DNA of 64,000 bases from an uncultured Erythrobacter sp. (lineage in GTDB: Bacteria > Pseudomonadota > Alphaproteobacteria > Sphingomonadales > Sphingomonadaceae), in contig CANMZA010000002.1 in the NCBI GenBank assembly GCA_947502305.1, positions 62,001-126,000 of the forward strand. The letters run 5' to 3'. Shown piece by piece: positions 37,139-45,863 of this stretch (position 1 is the first letter of the stretch; each line of letters opens with the position of its first letter). Both the position numbers and the translations under genes were made by a program. The notes beneath the pieces are model-generated. The model saw only the letters and a list, made by a program, of their open reading frames with translations, had not been told where the DNA came from and ran no database searches.

Positions 37139-38377
37139 CTAGACATCGTCGGCGGAGACATATTCCTCAACGTCGATTTCGCCCGCCATCCGTCCGACTG
37201 CGACAGCAATGGTCGCATCTCCTGTCACATTGGTCATGGTCCGCATCATATCCATGATGTGATTGATGCCCGCAACGAAGGCGATAGTCTCAAGCGGCAC
37301 ACCGATCGCGCTGAGCACCAGGCTCATCATGATCAGGCCAGAACCCGGAATGCCGGCCGCCCCAACCGAACCCAAGGTCGCCGTAAGAGCGATCAGTAAA
37401 TAGGACGCCCACGTCAATTCGATCCCATAAAGTTGCGCGCCGAAAATCGCGACCAGCCCCAGATACATCGCCGTGCCGTTCATATTTATCGTCGCCCCCA
37501 ATGCGACAACGAAGCTCGAGACAGAGCGCGAAACGCCAAGGTTGCGTTGGACACAGCGTAAGGTGACCGGCAATGCCGCATTGGACGAAGCGGTCGAGAA
37601 TGCGACCGCCTGCGCGTCGAAAATTCCGCGATAAAAATCCATCACCGGCAATTTGGCGATGAAGCGCAGGATCAACGGATAGACCACCAAAATAATGATA
37701 AAACATCCAGCGTAATTCAGCCCGACCATCGTCGCCAGTGGAACCAAAGCCTCAAACCCGAATGTGCCCGCCACCCATGCCATCAGCGCAAAAACACCGA
37801 ACGGGGTTAGTTCCATCACGATCATCGTCATTTTTTGCATGACCACCGCGCCCGCATCGACGATTTTGACGATAGGCGCGGCCTCTTCGCCCGCCATTAA
37901 CAACGAAATGCCAAACAGGACCGCGAAGACTATGAGCGGCAAAATCTGCCCTTCCGCCATCGTCATGACCGGATTTTCAGGGATCAACGCGAGCAATCTG
38001 TCAGTCCAACTCATATCCGGCGGAGCGATTATGTCGGTTCCCTCTGCCAACGTCACATCCAATCCGATGCCGGGTTGAAACACGGTGCCCATCAACAAAC
38101 CGAGCGAAATCGAAGCCAGAGCGGTAAGCACAAACAGCCCCAAAGCCTTACCGCCCACATCGCCGAGTTTCTTTAGGTCACCGAGCGCCGCAATACCGGA
38201 TACGAGCGAGAAAAAGATCAGCGGAACGATCAACATTTTTATCGCCCGAATGAACAGATCGCCGATCCAGCGAATGCTCTGCGCCCCCTCGCCCAGAACA
38301 AATCCCGCTGCGATTCCCAACGCCAAGGCGCCCAAAACCCGTTGCCACAAGGGGATAGAGAACCAGAATTTCAGCAT
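37139..38377 (-). CDS. Dicarboxylate/amino acid:cation symporter (DAACS family)
   Basis: A 412-residue glutamate/aspartate-type symporter. The hallmarks are an N-terminal FVLGEGAQSIRWIGDLFIRA with IKMLIVPLIFFSLVSGIAAL, the serine-rich hairpin AFSTASSNAALPVTLRC near residue 260, the TNMNGT-type GATINMNGTAMYLG near residue 295, and the HP2 region GIPGSGLIMMSLVLSAIGVP. It imports glutamate, aspartate or dicarboxylates. Its start overlaps the deacylase stop by seven bases, making it the last gene of the peptide/D-amino-acid operon. It ends two bases from the convergent DadA-like gene. Confidence 0.93.
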   Translation of the reverse strand: MLKFWFSIPLWQRVLGALALGIAAGFVLGEGAQSIRWIGDLFIRAIKMLIVPLIFFSLVSGIAALGDLKKLGDVGGKALGLFVLTALASISLGLLMGTVFQPGIGLDVTLAEGTDIIAPPDMSWTDRLLALIPENPVMTMAEGQILPLIVFAVLFGISLLMAGEEAAPIVKIVDAGAVVMQKMTMIVMELTPFGVFALMAWVAGTFGFEALVPLATMVGLNYAGCFIIILVVYPLILRFIAKLPVMDFYRGIFDAQAVAFSTASSNAALPVTLRCVQRNLGVSRSVSSFVVALGATINMNGTAMYLGLVAIFGAQLYGIELTWASYLLIALTATLGSVGAAGIPGSGLIMMSLVLSAIGVPLETIAFVAGINHIMDMMRTMTNVTGDATIAVAVGRMAGEIDVEEYVSADDV

Positions 38378-40032
38378 TGTGTATCCTTAAGTGAAGCATG
38401 CTTGAGAAGCGGTCGTCCCGGCAGCGCTCTAGTATGGGTTTCATCGCGGATAACAGCGGCGCCGTTGACGAACAAATGCACCACACCGCTCGATAATTCG
38501 CGCGGCTCGCGGTAGGTCGCATTGGGTGCAAAACGGGCCGGGTCAAACACCGTAATATCGGCAAAGTACCCGGTTCGCAGATATCCTCGCCGATCAAAGC
38601 CTATGATGTCGGCGGTCAGGCCGCTGCTGCGGCGAATAAAACGCGCCAAATCCATATTGCCGGCCATGACCAGATCGCGATAGGCCTTGGGGAAGCTCGC
38701 ATATTTGCGCGGGTGGCCAGTGGATCCATCAGAGCCTGTCACCACCCATTCCTGATCAGCAAAAGCCGCAATATCCTCCCGGCTCATATTGAACGATGCC
38801 AGCCGCGCGTCGCCTTCCGCCAGAATTGCGATGGCCGCATCAACCGGCTCTGCGGAACTCGCTTGCGCTATTTCTGCCAAGGTCTTGCCAAGGGGTGCGT
38901 TCGATCCGGATAACTGCCCAGTCACCAGCAATCTATCAGCCCCGCCGCGCCGCGCGACCGCCTCAATCATAGCCTCTCGAATCGACAATCGGTTCGCCGC
39001 GTTCGCCGGAGTGTCCGCCAGCCTTTCTCTCAATGCCTCCAATCCTCCCTCGAGCGCCCAGCGCGGGACCAAAGCGTTTGAAATGCGTGTGCCCGATGCT
39101 TCCCAAGGATATTGGTCTGCAGTGACGCGCTGGCCGCTCGCCCGGGCCGCCTCAATCATTGCAATCATCCGGGCGCTGTGCCCCCAAACAGCCGGGCCTA
39201 ACGCTTTGATATGCGCAATATGGACGGGCAAATCCGCCTCTCGTCCGATCTCCAACGCCTCTGACAGGGCGCCAGTTACGGTCACATTATAGGTGCTCTC
39301 ATCGCGTAAATGGGTGTCATAATACCCGCCCATTTCCCCGGCGATCCGGGCCAAGGCGATCACTTCGTCGGTCTTTGAATAGGATTGCGGAACATAATAG
39401 AGGCCCGCGGAAAGCCCCCATGCACCCGCGCACATGGCATTGCGGGTTAAGCTCTCCATCTGCGCCGCTTCTGCGGCATCAGGCCCGCGATTGGCCGTAC
39501 CCAGCACCGCCCTGCGGACGGAGCCAAAACCGACCAAATACGCTGTATTGGTGCCGATGCGCTGATCGCGGGCGGATTGTGCCAATGCGGCAATTTCGTG
39601 ACTGCCAAACCCATCATTGCCGGTCATGACGGTCGTCACACCCTGATAGGCAAAGGGAAGATTTGCGCGTCTTTCACTATCTGGCGATGCCAAATCGGAT
39701 CCGGCATGCGTGTGGGGATCAATGAAGCCCGGCGAGACTATCAAACCGCTGGCATCGATAGTCCGGCTTGCCCGGTACCGGGCGCTGGCGTTTGGGCCAA
39801 TATAGTGGATTACATCCCCGCGAATGGCGATGTCTTGAACGGCGCCGGGCGCGCCCGTGCCATCGAACACTTGGCCGCCAATGATCAAAATGTCGGCGCG
39901 TTCGGTCGGGGCTGCGGATGTGCCCTGAGTATCCGGAGCGCCCGGTGCCTCCAGTGTGTTTTGTGTGCTTTGACAGGCTGACCCGCAAAGCACAGCCGCC
40001 AGCAACGCAATGGCGAGGCGTGGCCGTTTCAC
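38371..40032 (-). CDS. N-acyl-D-amino-acid deacylase family amidohydrolase, exported
   Basis: A 553-residue amidohydrolase. The N-terminus LAIALLAAVLCGSACQS is a signal peptide with a likely lipobox cysteine. The metal site motif SPGFIDPHTHAGSDL is near residue 100. The C-terminal beta segment, DIIGFDRRGYLRTGYFADIT plus VFDPARF, is typical of D-aminoacylases and dihydroorotase-like hydrolases. Such enzymes free D-amino acids from N-acylated forms. Here this would happen in the periplasm. It starts inside the M14 stop codon (ATGA overlap) and overlaps the symporter start. Confidence 0.9.
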   Translation of the reverse strand: MKRPRLAIALLAAVLCGSACQSTQNTLEAPGAPDTQGTSAAPTERADILIIGGQVFDGTGAPGAVQDIAIRGDVIHYIGPNASARYRASRTIDASGLIVSPGFIDPHTHAGSDLASPDSERRANLPFAYQGVTTVMTGNDGFGSHEIAALAQSARDQRIGTNTAYLVGFGSVRRAVLGTANRGPDAAEAAQMESLTRNAMCAGAWGLSAGLYYVPQSYSKTDEVIALARIAGEMGGYYDTHLRDESTYNVTVTGALSEALEIGREADLPVHIAHIKALGPAVWGHSARMIAMIEAARASGQRVTADQYPWEASGTRISNALVPRWALEGGLEALRERLADTPANAANRLSIREAMIEAVARRGGADRLLVTGQLSGSNAPLGKTLAEIAQASSAEPVDAAIAILAEGDARLASFNMSREDIAAFADQEWVVTGSDGSTGHPRKYASFPKAYRDLVMAGNMDLARFIRRSSGLTADIIGFDRRGYLRTGYFADITVFDPARFAPNATYREPRELSSGVVHLFVNGAAVIRDETHTRALPGRPLLKHASLKDTQC

Positions 40033-41348
40033 TGCGCGGCAGGGGTCAAAGCCGGCTCAGGCTCTGCGACGGGGTGCTGGATTGGTTGCGGGGTCAGTTC
40101 AGGGGGCAGTTGCGGGTTGGAGAGGGGCAATTCTGGCTCAGGCACCTCAAGCATCGTCGCCATCATCGCCAGAGCGGATTCGCGACCGATCCGGCAGATC
40201 AACGCACGGTCTGTCTCATCCCCAATTTCGAAGGTAATCCCCGGCGCGCCGTACGTGTCATAGGCATACGCTTTTGATATCGGACGGCCCACGGCATGGC
40301 GTGCATCGCGGTTCACTTCATAGTCCGGCATCCGTTCCTGATACCGCGCCAGCCAATTACGGGTGAACAATTCAGGGTCCGTCGGCAATTCGTCGGGAAT
40401 GGTGTAAAATACGTCGCGATTGGTCGAATGAAAATCGATGAGGACCCTCAATTCGCGCGCCGGGTCATTCGCCACATTCTCCAGCAATTCTCCCATCAAG
40501 GCCGTTTCTGGCTGAGTAAACGGGCCCCAATCACGGTTGAGATCAACGCCGCCTGTATTGTGCCGCCAGTGGCCGCGCATCACACCGTCAGGGTTGAGCA
40601 GCGGCACAGCCAAAGTTTCAAAGCGCGCCCGGTAAGCGCGGGCCAAATCGCTATCTTCCAAAATCGTCTCAACAAACGCAAACATCGCCAGAGCACCCGT
40701 CACTTCCGGAGGATGCTGCCTGCCCACCAAAACCACGGTTTCGCGCGGCTCGGCCTCTCTTCCAGCGATCCGGATCATCTCAATATCGCGCTGCTCGGCT
40801 GATTTTCCCAGCAAGCTGCGGGTGACGAATGGCCTATCGTCAAAGCCATCGAGCCATGCGTCATAAACCGATGGCGGCAATATCTCCTGTGCGGCGACAA
40901 ACACCGGCTCATCCCTCAACCGCAACGTGATCCGCGCGGTACGCTCCCCACGCTCGCCTTCGACTGTCACCCGGTTTGCGGGCATGAAGGTCCAATTGAC
41001 GCCGTCAGTGCTGGTTTTGGGCCAATAGCGATGGCCGCATGTTTCATATTCCAGATCAACCGTCACCCGTGTGCGCCGCTGCGGCGTCACGCGGAAGGCG
41101 TACCAAGCGCTGCAATTGATATCGCCTTCATCCTCCGGCGCGATTGTCAGAGTGAAACGGTTATCGCCCGAGGTTTCGCATTCGGAAAATGCGCCGGTGG
41201 GAAAATCCTGATCAATGCGCGCCTTACTGGTGGCGCAGGCTGCCTCTGATCCGGCGGGCGTTTCTGTACCGGTTGCAAATACAGGTGATTGCGCCGTTCC
41301 CAGCATCAAAGCAAAGGCGGCAATTATGGCTCGCATGCGCATGGTCAT
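40029..41348 (-). CDS. Secreted M14 family zinc carboxypeptidase
   Basis: A 439-residue exported peptidase with a signal peptide (MRAIIAAFALMLGTAQSPVF). An N-terminal beta-rich domain precedes the M14 catalytic domain. The zinc ligands are His212 and Glu215 in GRQHPPEVTG and a histidine in VLIDFHSTNRD; substrate-binding and catalytic segments LLNPDGVMRGHWRHNTGGVD and ITFEIGDETDR are present. The layout resembles cytosolic-carboxypeptidase-like M14 enzymes. The tail is proline-rich. A strong Shine-Dalgarno (AAGGAGGC) precedes the ATG. It couples by ATGA overlap to the deacylase gene. Confidence 0.9.
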   Translation of the reverse strand: MTMRMRAIIAAFALMLGTAQSPVFATGTETPAGSEAACATSKARIDQDFPTGAFSECETSGDNRFTLTIAPEDEGDINCSAWYAFRVTPQRRTRVTVDLEYETCGHRYWPKTSTDGVNWTFMPANRVTVEGERGERTARITLRLRDEPVFVAAQEILPPSVYDAWLDGFDDRPFVTRSLLGKSAEQRDIEMIRIAGREAEPRETVVLVGRQHPPEVTGALAMFAFVETILEDSDLARAYRARFETLAVPLLNPDGVMRGHWRHNTGGVDLNRDWGPFTQPETALMGELLENVANDPARELRVLIDFHSTNRDVFYTIPDELPTDPELFTRNWLARYQERMPDYEVNRDARHAVGRPISKAYAYDTYGAPGITFEIGDETDRALICRIGRESALAMMATMLEVPEPELPLSNPQLPPELTPQPIQHPVAEPEPALTPAAQ

Positions 41349-41373
41349 GCCTCCTTAGTGTCAGTTTGAAGAG

Positions 41374-41403
41374 GGGGCCGCTCCGCTTGTTCAGACCGGC
41401 CCC
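41374..41403 (-). other. Intercistronic hairpin between TonB receptor and M14 genes
   Basis: A GGGGCC / GGCCCC stem with an 18-base loop lies in the 63-base gap between the receptor stop and the strong ribosome binding site of the M14 gene. It could stabilise the receptor mRNA or attenuate read-through into the enzyme genes. Confidence 0.35.
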
Positions 41404-41411
41404 ATCACCGG

Positions 41412-44400
41412 TTAGAAGTTCTTACGAATATCGAAGGAGAACTGACGGCCCCGCCCGCTATGCAGGCTACCGTAATACCCAAAACTTTCATCAGCCAGCG
41501 GCGGATCTTCGTCGAAGATATTGTTCACACCAAAGCGCAGCCGCGTTCCATCAATCGCCGAATTGTCGTCGATTGTATAACTGATACCGAAGTTCAAGGT
41601 GAACCAATCATCAACCGGGAACAGCGCAGCGGTGTCGTCTTGCTGAGCGCCCGGATCGAACACTTCGCCAACATAACGGCCAAAGAAGTTCACTCGAACT
41701 GGCCCGCTTTCCCAAGCAGCCGAACCAGAGAAGCGCCATTTCGGACGCCCATCAATTTCGAGCAGTTCGCCAAAGCCAAATGGTTGAAGTGCGGCGACAT
41801 CGCCAACCGAGAGTTCGGGAATTTGTTGCAGCAACGGAGTGAGTTCAGAGAACAACCGGTCGGCATCTGGCCCTGCCAATTGTTCAAAGCTGCGCAGGCG
41901 CGCTGCATTCACTTGGAAATCAAACTCACCAAAGCTGGTGTCAAACTCATACATCACGCTGAAGTCCATGCCTTCTGACGTGCGGCGGTCCAAATTGCTG
42001 TAAGGGTTCAAGATCTGCTGAATATCGCCCGCTGGATTGATGCCCGTCCCGGCATACAGATCAAGCTGATCGGCATCGGGTGCATCACGCACAACATTGG
42101 GGTTAAATCCGCCTTCCAAACGCAGCAGAAGATCGAGCAGCAGTGCGTTGCGGTTACCGAAGATACCGATGATACCCTCTTGCTTCACTTCCCAATAATC
42201 GGCCGTCAAAGTCAGGCCCGGAATGAAGCTTGGGGTGACAACCACGCCAAAATTGATGCTTTCGGTATCTTCCGGATCAAGATCACGCGCACCGGAACGA
42301 AAATCGATAGTCCCCTGCGTGCCGCAATCCGGCACGTCGTCTTCGTCACCTTGAATAATCTCTGCGACGCATTCGACCGCTTGGACAACCGAGTTAGAGC
42401 GCGTCGTTCCCAGATCATTGATCTGAATAAGGTTTGGCGCGCGGAAACCTTGCGACCAAGCACCGCGGAACAAAATGTCACGCACCGGACGCCATGCAAG
42501 CGCAGCCCGCGGGACGAGCGCACTGGAGCTGTCTGAGAATTCCTCAAACCGCCCAGCCAGTTGCAGCTCCAACGTGTTGAAGAGCGGGATGTCCATGTCA
42601 TCTGAAATGATCGGCACCAACAGCTCTGCAAAGGCAGAATACACTTCGCGATTGCCGCTTGTGTCTGGTGACGGGCTGGAGCCGACAACGTCACTGCCGA
42701 ATGTGTCACCATTCACCGCATTGGTGAATGTGATGGTGCCATCTAGACGGTCATCACGGTCATCAATGAAGGTTTCGCGGCGGAATTCCACCCCAGCGGC
42801 AAAACCCACACCGCCGCCTGGCAATTGGAACAAATCAGGGCGCGACACTTTGAAATCTGCCAGCGCAAGCGTGGTTTCCCCTCGGCGCGAAACGTCAATC
42901 GTAATCGCGTCGATCACGGCCTGAGGATTGGGAGTGCAATCGCGCTGGATCGACGGGAATTCCTCGCTCTGGATACAGCCGCCATTGAACGGATTATAGG
43001 CGCTCGCATCGGTCCGGTTGATCGCGTCCTGAGCCAGCGTGCTGGAGATCCGGTTGCGCGTCAAATCGGTGGTGTTGGCCTGCGCATAAAGCAGCCCGGT
43101 ATCGTAATCCCACCCGCCAAATGTGCCGCGCACTCCGGCGACCAAACGGTATTCATCCTTGGTCACAGAACCAAGCCGCGGCCCTGCATCGACCCAGCGA
43201 TAATCTTCGATAAGCAAAGCGCGGCCCGCATCGGTAACGCCAGACCCAATGCCATTATCAACTCGGTTCGGGTTGGGCGAACCATCCGCCAAAGTCGTTG
43301 CACCCAATGGATTGTAAAAGGCGGTCGCCTCAATCCCCAAGGGGACCGCGCTCAGCATGGTGCTTTGCTCGCGCTCACGAAAATTTTCTGATCGGTAATA
43401 CGACCCTTCGAAATAAGCCTCGGCGCTGTCGCTCAATTCATAGTTGAACAACAATTGCGCGTTGTAGCGATCCTTTTCAGAATAGAGGAACCGGTCAGCG
43501 CCAAGGTCATGGCGCAAGACCCGATCAATCGTCCCGCCATTATCCGCGCAAATTCCATTGCCCAAATCAATGACGCGGCCATCGCTGTCCGCTGCACCAT
43601 TTGCCCCAAACAAGGCGCAGGGTTGCAAGTGGAAATCATCATCGCGCAGAGCAGTGGTGTTCGACGAGGTCGCGCTCGACCCTTGAATATCAAACGCACC
43701 CCACGGGCTGTTGATTGAACGATTATCGAATTGCGTATCCCCTTCGAAATCCGTGCCGATCAAAAACGGCCTCAAATCGCTCGACGCGGAGAATTCACGG
43801 TCGGTCGCGCGCAATCCGTTTTCATGAAAGTAACCGCCATAAATCGTCACATTGCCGCGCCCATCGGCAAAGTCGAAACCGAGCCCGCCATTGATCCGGT
43901 AATTGTAAAGGCCCGTCCCATCAGAGGCGCGATAATTGGCTTGCAGGAAACCGCCATCGCGGCCGCCGCGCAGGATCGTGTTGACAACGCCCGCCACCGC
44001 ATCGGCGCCGTAAACTGCCGAGGCACCGTCGCGCAGAACTTCGACCCGGCGAACACTGCCCGGTGCGATTGTGTTGGTGTCGGGGGAAACGACGGGCACA
44101 AACAATTCGGTTTGGAAACCCGGATTCAGCAACATCCGGCGGCCATTGATCAAGAGCAGCGTGTTGCCCGTGCCAAGACCGCGCAAGTTGATCGAGGCGA
44201 TATCGCCGCGCGCGCCATTGACGCCGCCAGCGGTGCTTTGCTCGTTAAATTCTACTGAACCCGCTTGCGGGATCGCCCGAAAAATCTCGTCACCCGATGA
44301 AGGATCGATTGAATCGATCAAATCTTCATCAACGACCGTGACAGGCAAGACATCATCAACCTGCGCGCCGCGAATTTGCGTACCGGTCACAACAATTACA

Positions 44401-44558
44401 GGTGTATCGTCAGCCGCTTGCGCCTCGCCAGTGACATCCGCGCCGCTTGCATTTGCGCCGCTTGCATTTGCGCCGGCATCTTGGGCGCTTACATTGGCGC
44501 TGGCCAGCGCGGCGAGTGAAGCCCCTGCGAGTGAGAAAATTTTTGATCCAAGTTTCAT
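41412..44558 (-). CDS. TonB-dependent receptor of the peptide-utilisation operon
   Basis: From ATG 44558 the protein is 1048 residues with a signal peptide (KIFSLAGASLAALASANVSA). A short low-complexity stretch follows with a tandem ANASG repeat. Next come a TonB-box-like VIVVTGTQIRG, a plug domain (DLIDSIDPSSGDEIFRAIPQ, LRGLGTGNTLLLINGRRML, EVLRDGASAVYGADAVAGVV) and a C-terminal beta barrel ending in DIRKNF. It resembles the large receptors that sphingomonads and shewanellae use for oligopeptides. Its position at the head of an operon with a carboxypeptidase, deacylase and symporter supports peptide import. Confidence 0.92.
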   Translation of the reverse strand: MKLGSKIFSLAGASLAALASANVSAQDAGANASGANASGADVTGEAQAADDTPVIVVTGTQIRGAQVDDVLPVTVVDEDLIDSIDPSSGDEIFRAIPQAGSVEFNEQSTAGGVNGARGDIASINLRGLGTGNTLLLINGRRMLLNPGFQTELFVPVVSPDTNTIAPGSVRRVEVLRDGASAVYGADAVAGVVNTILRGGRDGGFLQANYRASDGTGLYNYRINGGLGFDFADGRGNVTIYGGYFHENGLRATDREFSASSDLRPFLIGTDFEGDTQFDNRSINSPWGAFDIQGSSATSSNTTALRDDDFHLQPCALFGANGAADSDGRVIDLGNGICADNGGTIDRVLRHDLGADRFLYSEKDRYNAQLLFNYELSDSAEAYFEGSYYRSENFREREQSTMLSAVPLGIEATAFYNPLGATTLADGSPNPNRVDNGIGSGVTDAGRALLIEDYRWVDAGPRLGSVTKDEYRLVAGVRGTFGGWDYDTGLLYAQANTTDLTRNRISSTLAQDAINRTDASAYNPFNGGCIQSEEFPSIQRDCTPNPQAVIDAITIDVSRRGETTLALADFKVSRPDLFQLPGGGVGFAAGVEFRRETFIDDRDDRLDGTITFTNAVNGDTFGSDVVGSSPSPDTSGNREVYSAFAELLVPIISDDMDIPLFNTLELQLAGRFEEFSDSSSALVPRAALAWRPVRDILFRGAWSQGFRAPNLIQINDLGTTRSNSVVQAVECVAEIIQGDEDDVPDCGTQGTIDFRSGARDLDPEDTESINFGVVVTPSFIPGLTLTADYWEVKQEGIIGIFGNRNALLLDLLLRLEGGFNPNVVRDAPDADQLDLYAGTGINPAGDIQQILNPYSNLDRRTSEGMDFSVMYEFDTSFGEFDFQVNAARLRSFEQLAGPDADRLFSELTPLLQQIPELSVGDVAALQPFGFGELLEIDGRPKWRFSGSAAWESGPVRVNFFGRYVGEVFDPGAQQDDTAALFPVDDWFTLNFGISYTIDDNSAIDGTRLRFGVNNIFDEDPPLADESFGYYGSLHSGRGRQFSFDIRKNF
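44441..44470 (-). repeat. Tandem 15-base repeat in the TonB receptor gene
   Basis: Two perfect consecutive copies of a 15-base unit (CGCCGCTTGCATTTG on the plus strand) encode the duplicated GANAS/ANASG residues just after the signal peptide. Such units expand and contract by slippage in frame. Confidence 0.75.
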
Positions 44559-44694
44559 TTTGGCCCCCTGTTTTATATCTTGTTCCTTGATCCGGCCTGC
44601 TTCCCCAAGCACGCCGCATCACGCAATGATGATTACAATTAGACGTCAAACCAGCGTTTTGCGCAACACCGGCGCAGCATCTTATACCATATCA

Positions 44695-44715
44695 GTTATA
44701 GCCTTACGTTATAGC
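44695..44715. promoter_or_regulatory. Direct GTTATAGC repeats upstream of the TonB receptor
   Basis: Two exact copies of GTTATAGC, 13 bases apart, lie in the 198-base gap between the LysR regulator gene and the receptor start. They could be an activator site for that LysR protein or alternative -10 elements. No other regulator is nearby. Confidence 0.3.
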
Positions 44716-44756
44716 AATCGCGGCTCTACCAGCGGACAACCCAGCCAGACTGGCGG

Positions 44757-45635
44757 CTAGCCAAACAATCTATGCATCGTTTTCACGCATTTTTCGATCA
44801 ACGCATCGTCGCTTTGTTCTGCCAAAGTCATGGCAACAAATGGCAATGCGGGTGATCCATCCAGATCATGCGCGGCGACCATATCGCTTTTGAAACGGCG
44901 CGCGGTGAAGCCATCGACAATCGCCGCACCTGCACCCAGCTCCACCAGTTGAGCGGCGATATAATAGGTTTGCGCCGATATCGCGACCAGCGGCGTGACC
45001 CCGGCTTGCTCGAGATAGGCGCTCACCCTATCCGCAACAGGACCACTTCCGCGCAGCCCGATGATCTCCCGCCCATCCAACACGTGCGAAGGCAGGCTCG
45101 TCAAATCATCATCAAATGTGCCGCGCTGTGACAATACGCTCAGATTGACCGAATTGATCGTTTGGCAGCGGATCCGGTCGTCAAATTCATCATCAAAACC
45201 AACGCACAGATCAAATCGCTTTTCCAATAACGCAGCGGTGATTTCTTCACTGTGCAAGGTGGCCAAATCAAAACTTACGCCCGGCTCATCGACGCGCATT
45301 GCGGCCACCAGCGGCGGCGCAATCGCAAAGCCAAGAGATGGGAGCACACCGATCCGCAAATGCCCGCCTTTGCGCCCGCGAATATTTCCTGCGGTCCGGT
45401 TCAAGGCAGAGACGCGGCCATAAATCTCGCTCACCTCTTTGAACAATTCATCGGCTGCTTTGGTGGGATAAAGCCGCCCTTTGCGCCGATCAAACAAGGC
45501 AAACCCAAGCTGGTCCTCCGCATGACGGAGCACTTTGCTCACCGACGGTTGCGAAACGAAGAGATTGCGCGCGGCCGCGCTGATCGAGCCTTCTTGATAG
45601 ACGTGATAAAACACTTCGATATGTCGGATACGCAT
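44757..45635 (-). CDS. LysR family transcriptional regulator
   Basis: A 292-residue LysR-type regulator. The N-terminal winged helix-turn-helix (residues 1-60) includes YQEGSISAAARNLFVSQPSVSKVLRHAE split over the two HTH helices, followed by LGFALFDRRKGRLYPTKAA. The effector-binding domain fills the rest, beginning at GHLRIGVLPSLGFAIAPPLV. It sits immediately upstream of the TonB receptor operon on the same strand and divergent from the M3 peptidase gene, so both may be its targets. The ligand is unknown, though an amino acid or peptide is plausible from context. Confidence 0.9.
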   Translation of the reverse strand: MRIRHIEVFYHVYQEGSISAAARNLFVSQPSVSKVLRHAEDQLGFALFDRRKGRLYPTKAADELFKEVSEIYGRVSALNRTAGNIRGRKGGHLRIGVLPSLGFAIAPPLVAAMRVDEPGVSFDLATLHSEEITAALLEKRFDLCVGFDDEFDDRIRCQTINSVNLSVLSQRGTFDDDLTSLPSHVLDGREIIGLRGSGPVADRVSAYLEQAGVTPLVAISAQTYYIAAQLVELGAGAAIVDGFTARRFKSDMVAAHDLDGSPALPFVAMTLAEQSDDALIEKCVKTMHRLFG

Positions 45636-45863
45636 CGCGTCATTCTACACGCCAATCGCCGGCGCAAAAGCGAATTGCGCGCGCCAATGGGCCGGCGCGG
45701 CCCATGCACTCTTGAAATTTTCGCCAATCCCCTGTTCAAGTCGCGGCATTATTAAAGGGGATCAAGCGCGAGTTGCGGTTTGCAATTCGCCCAATTCTCG
45801 CCTGCCGCCCTGCGTGATTGCCCCTTGGGCGCGCCGTCCGAATTCATGAATGAAAGTCACACA

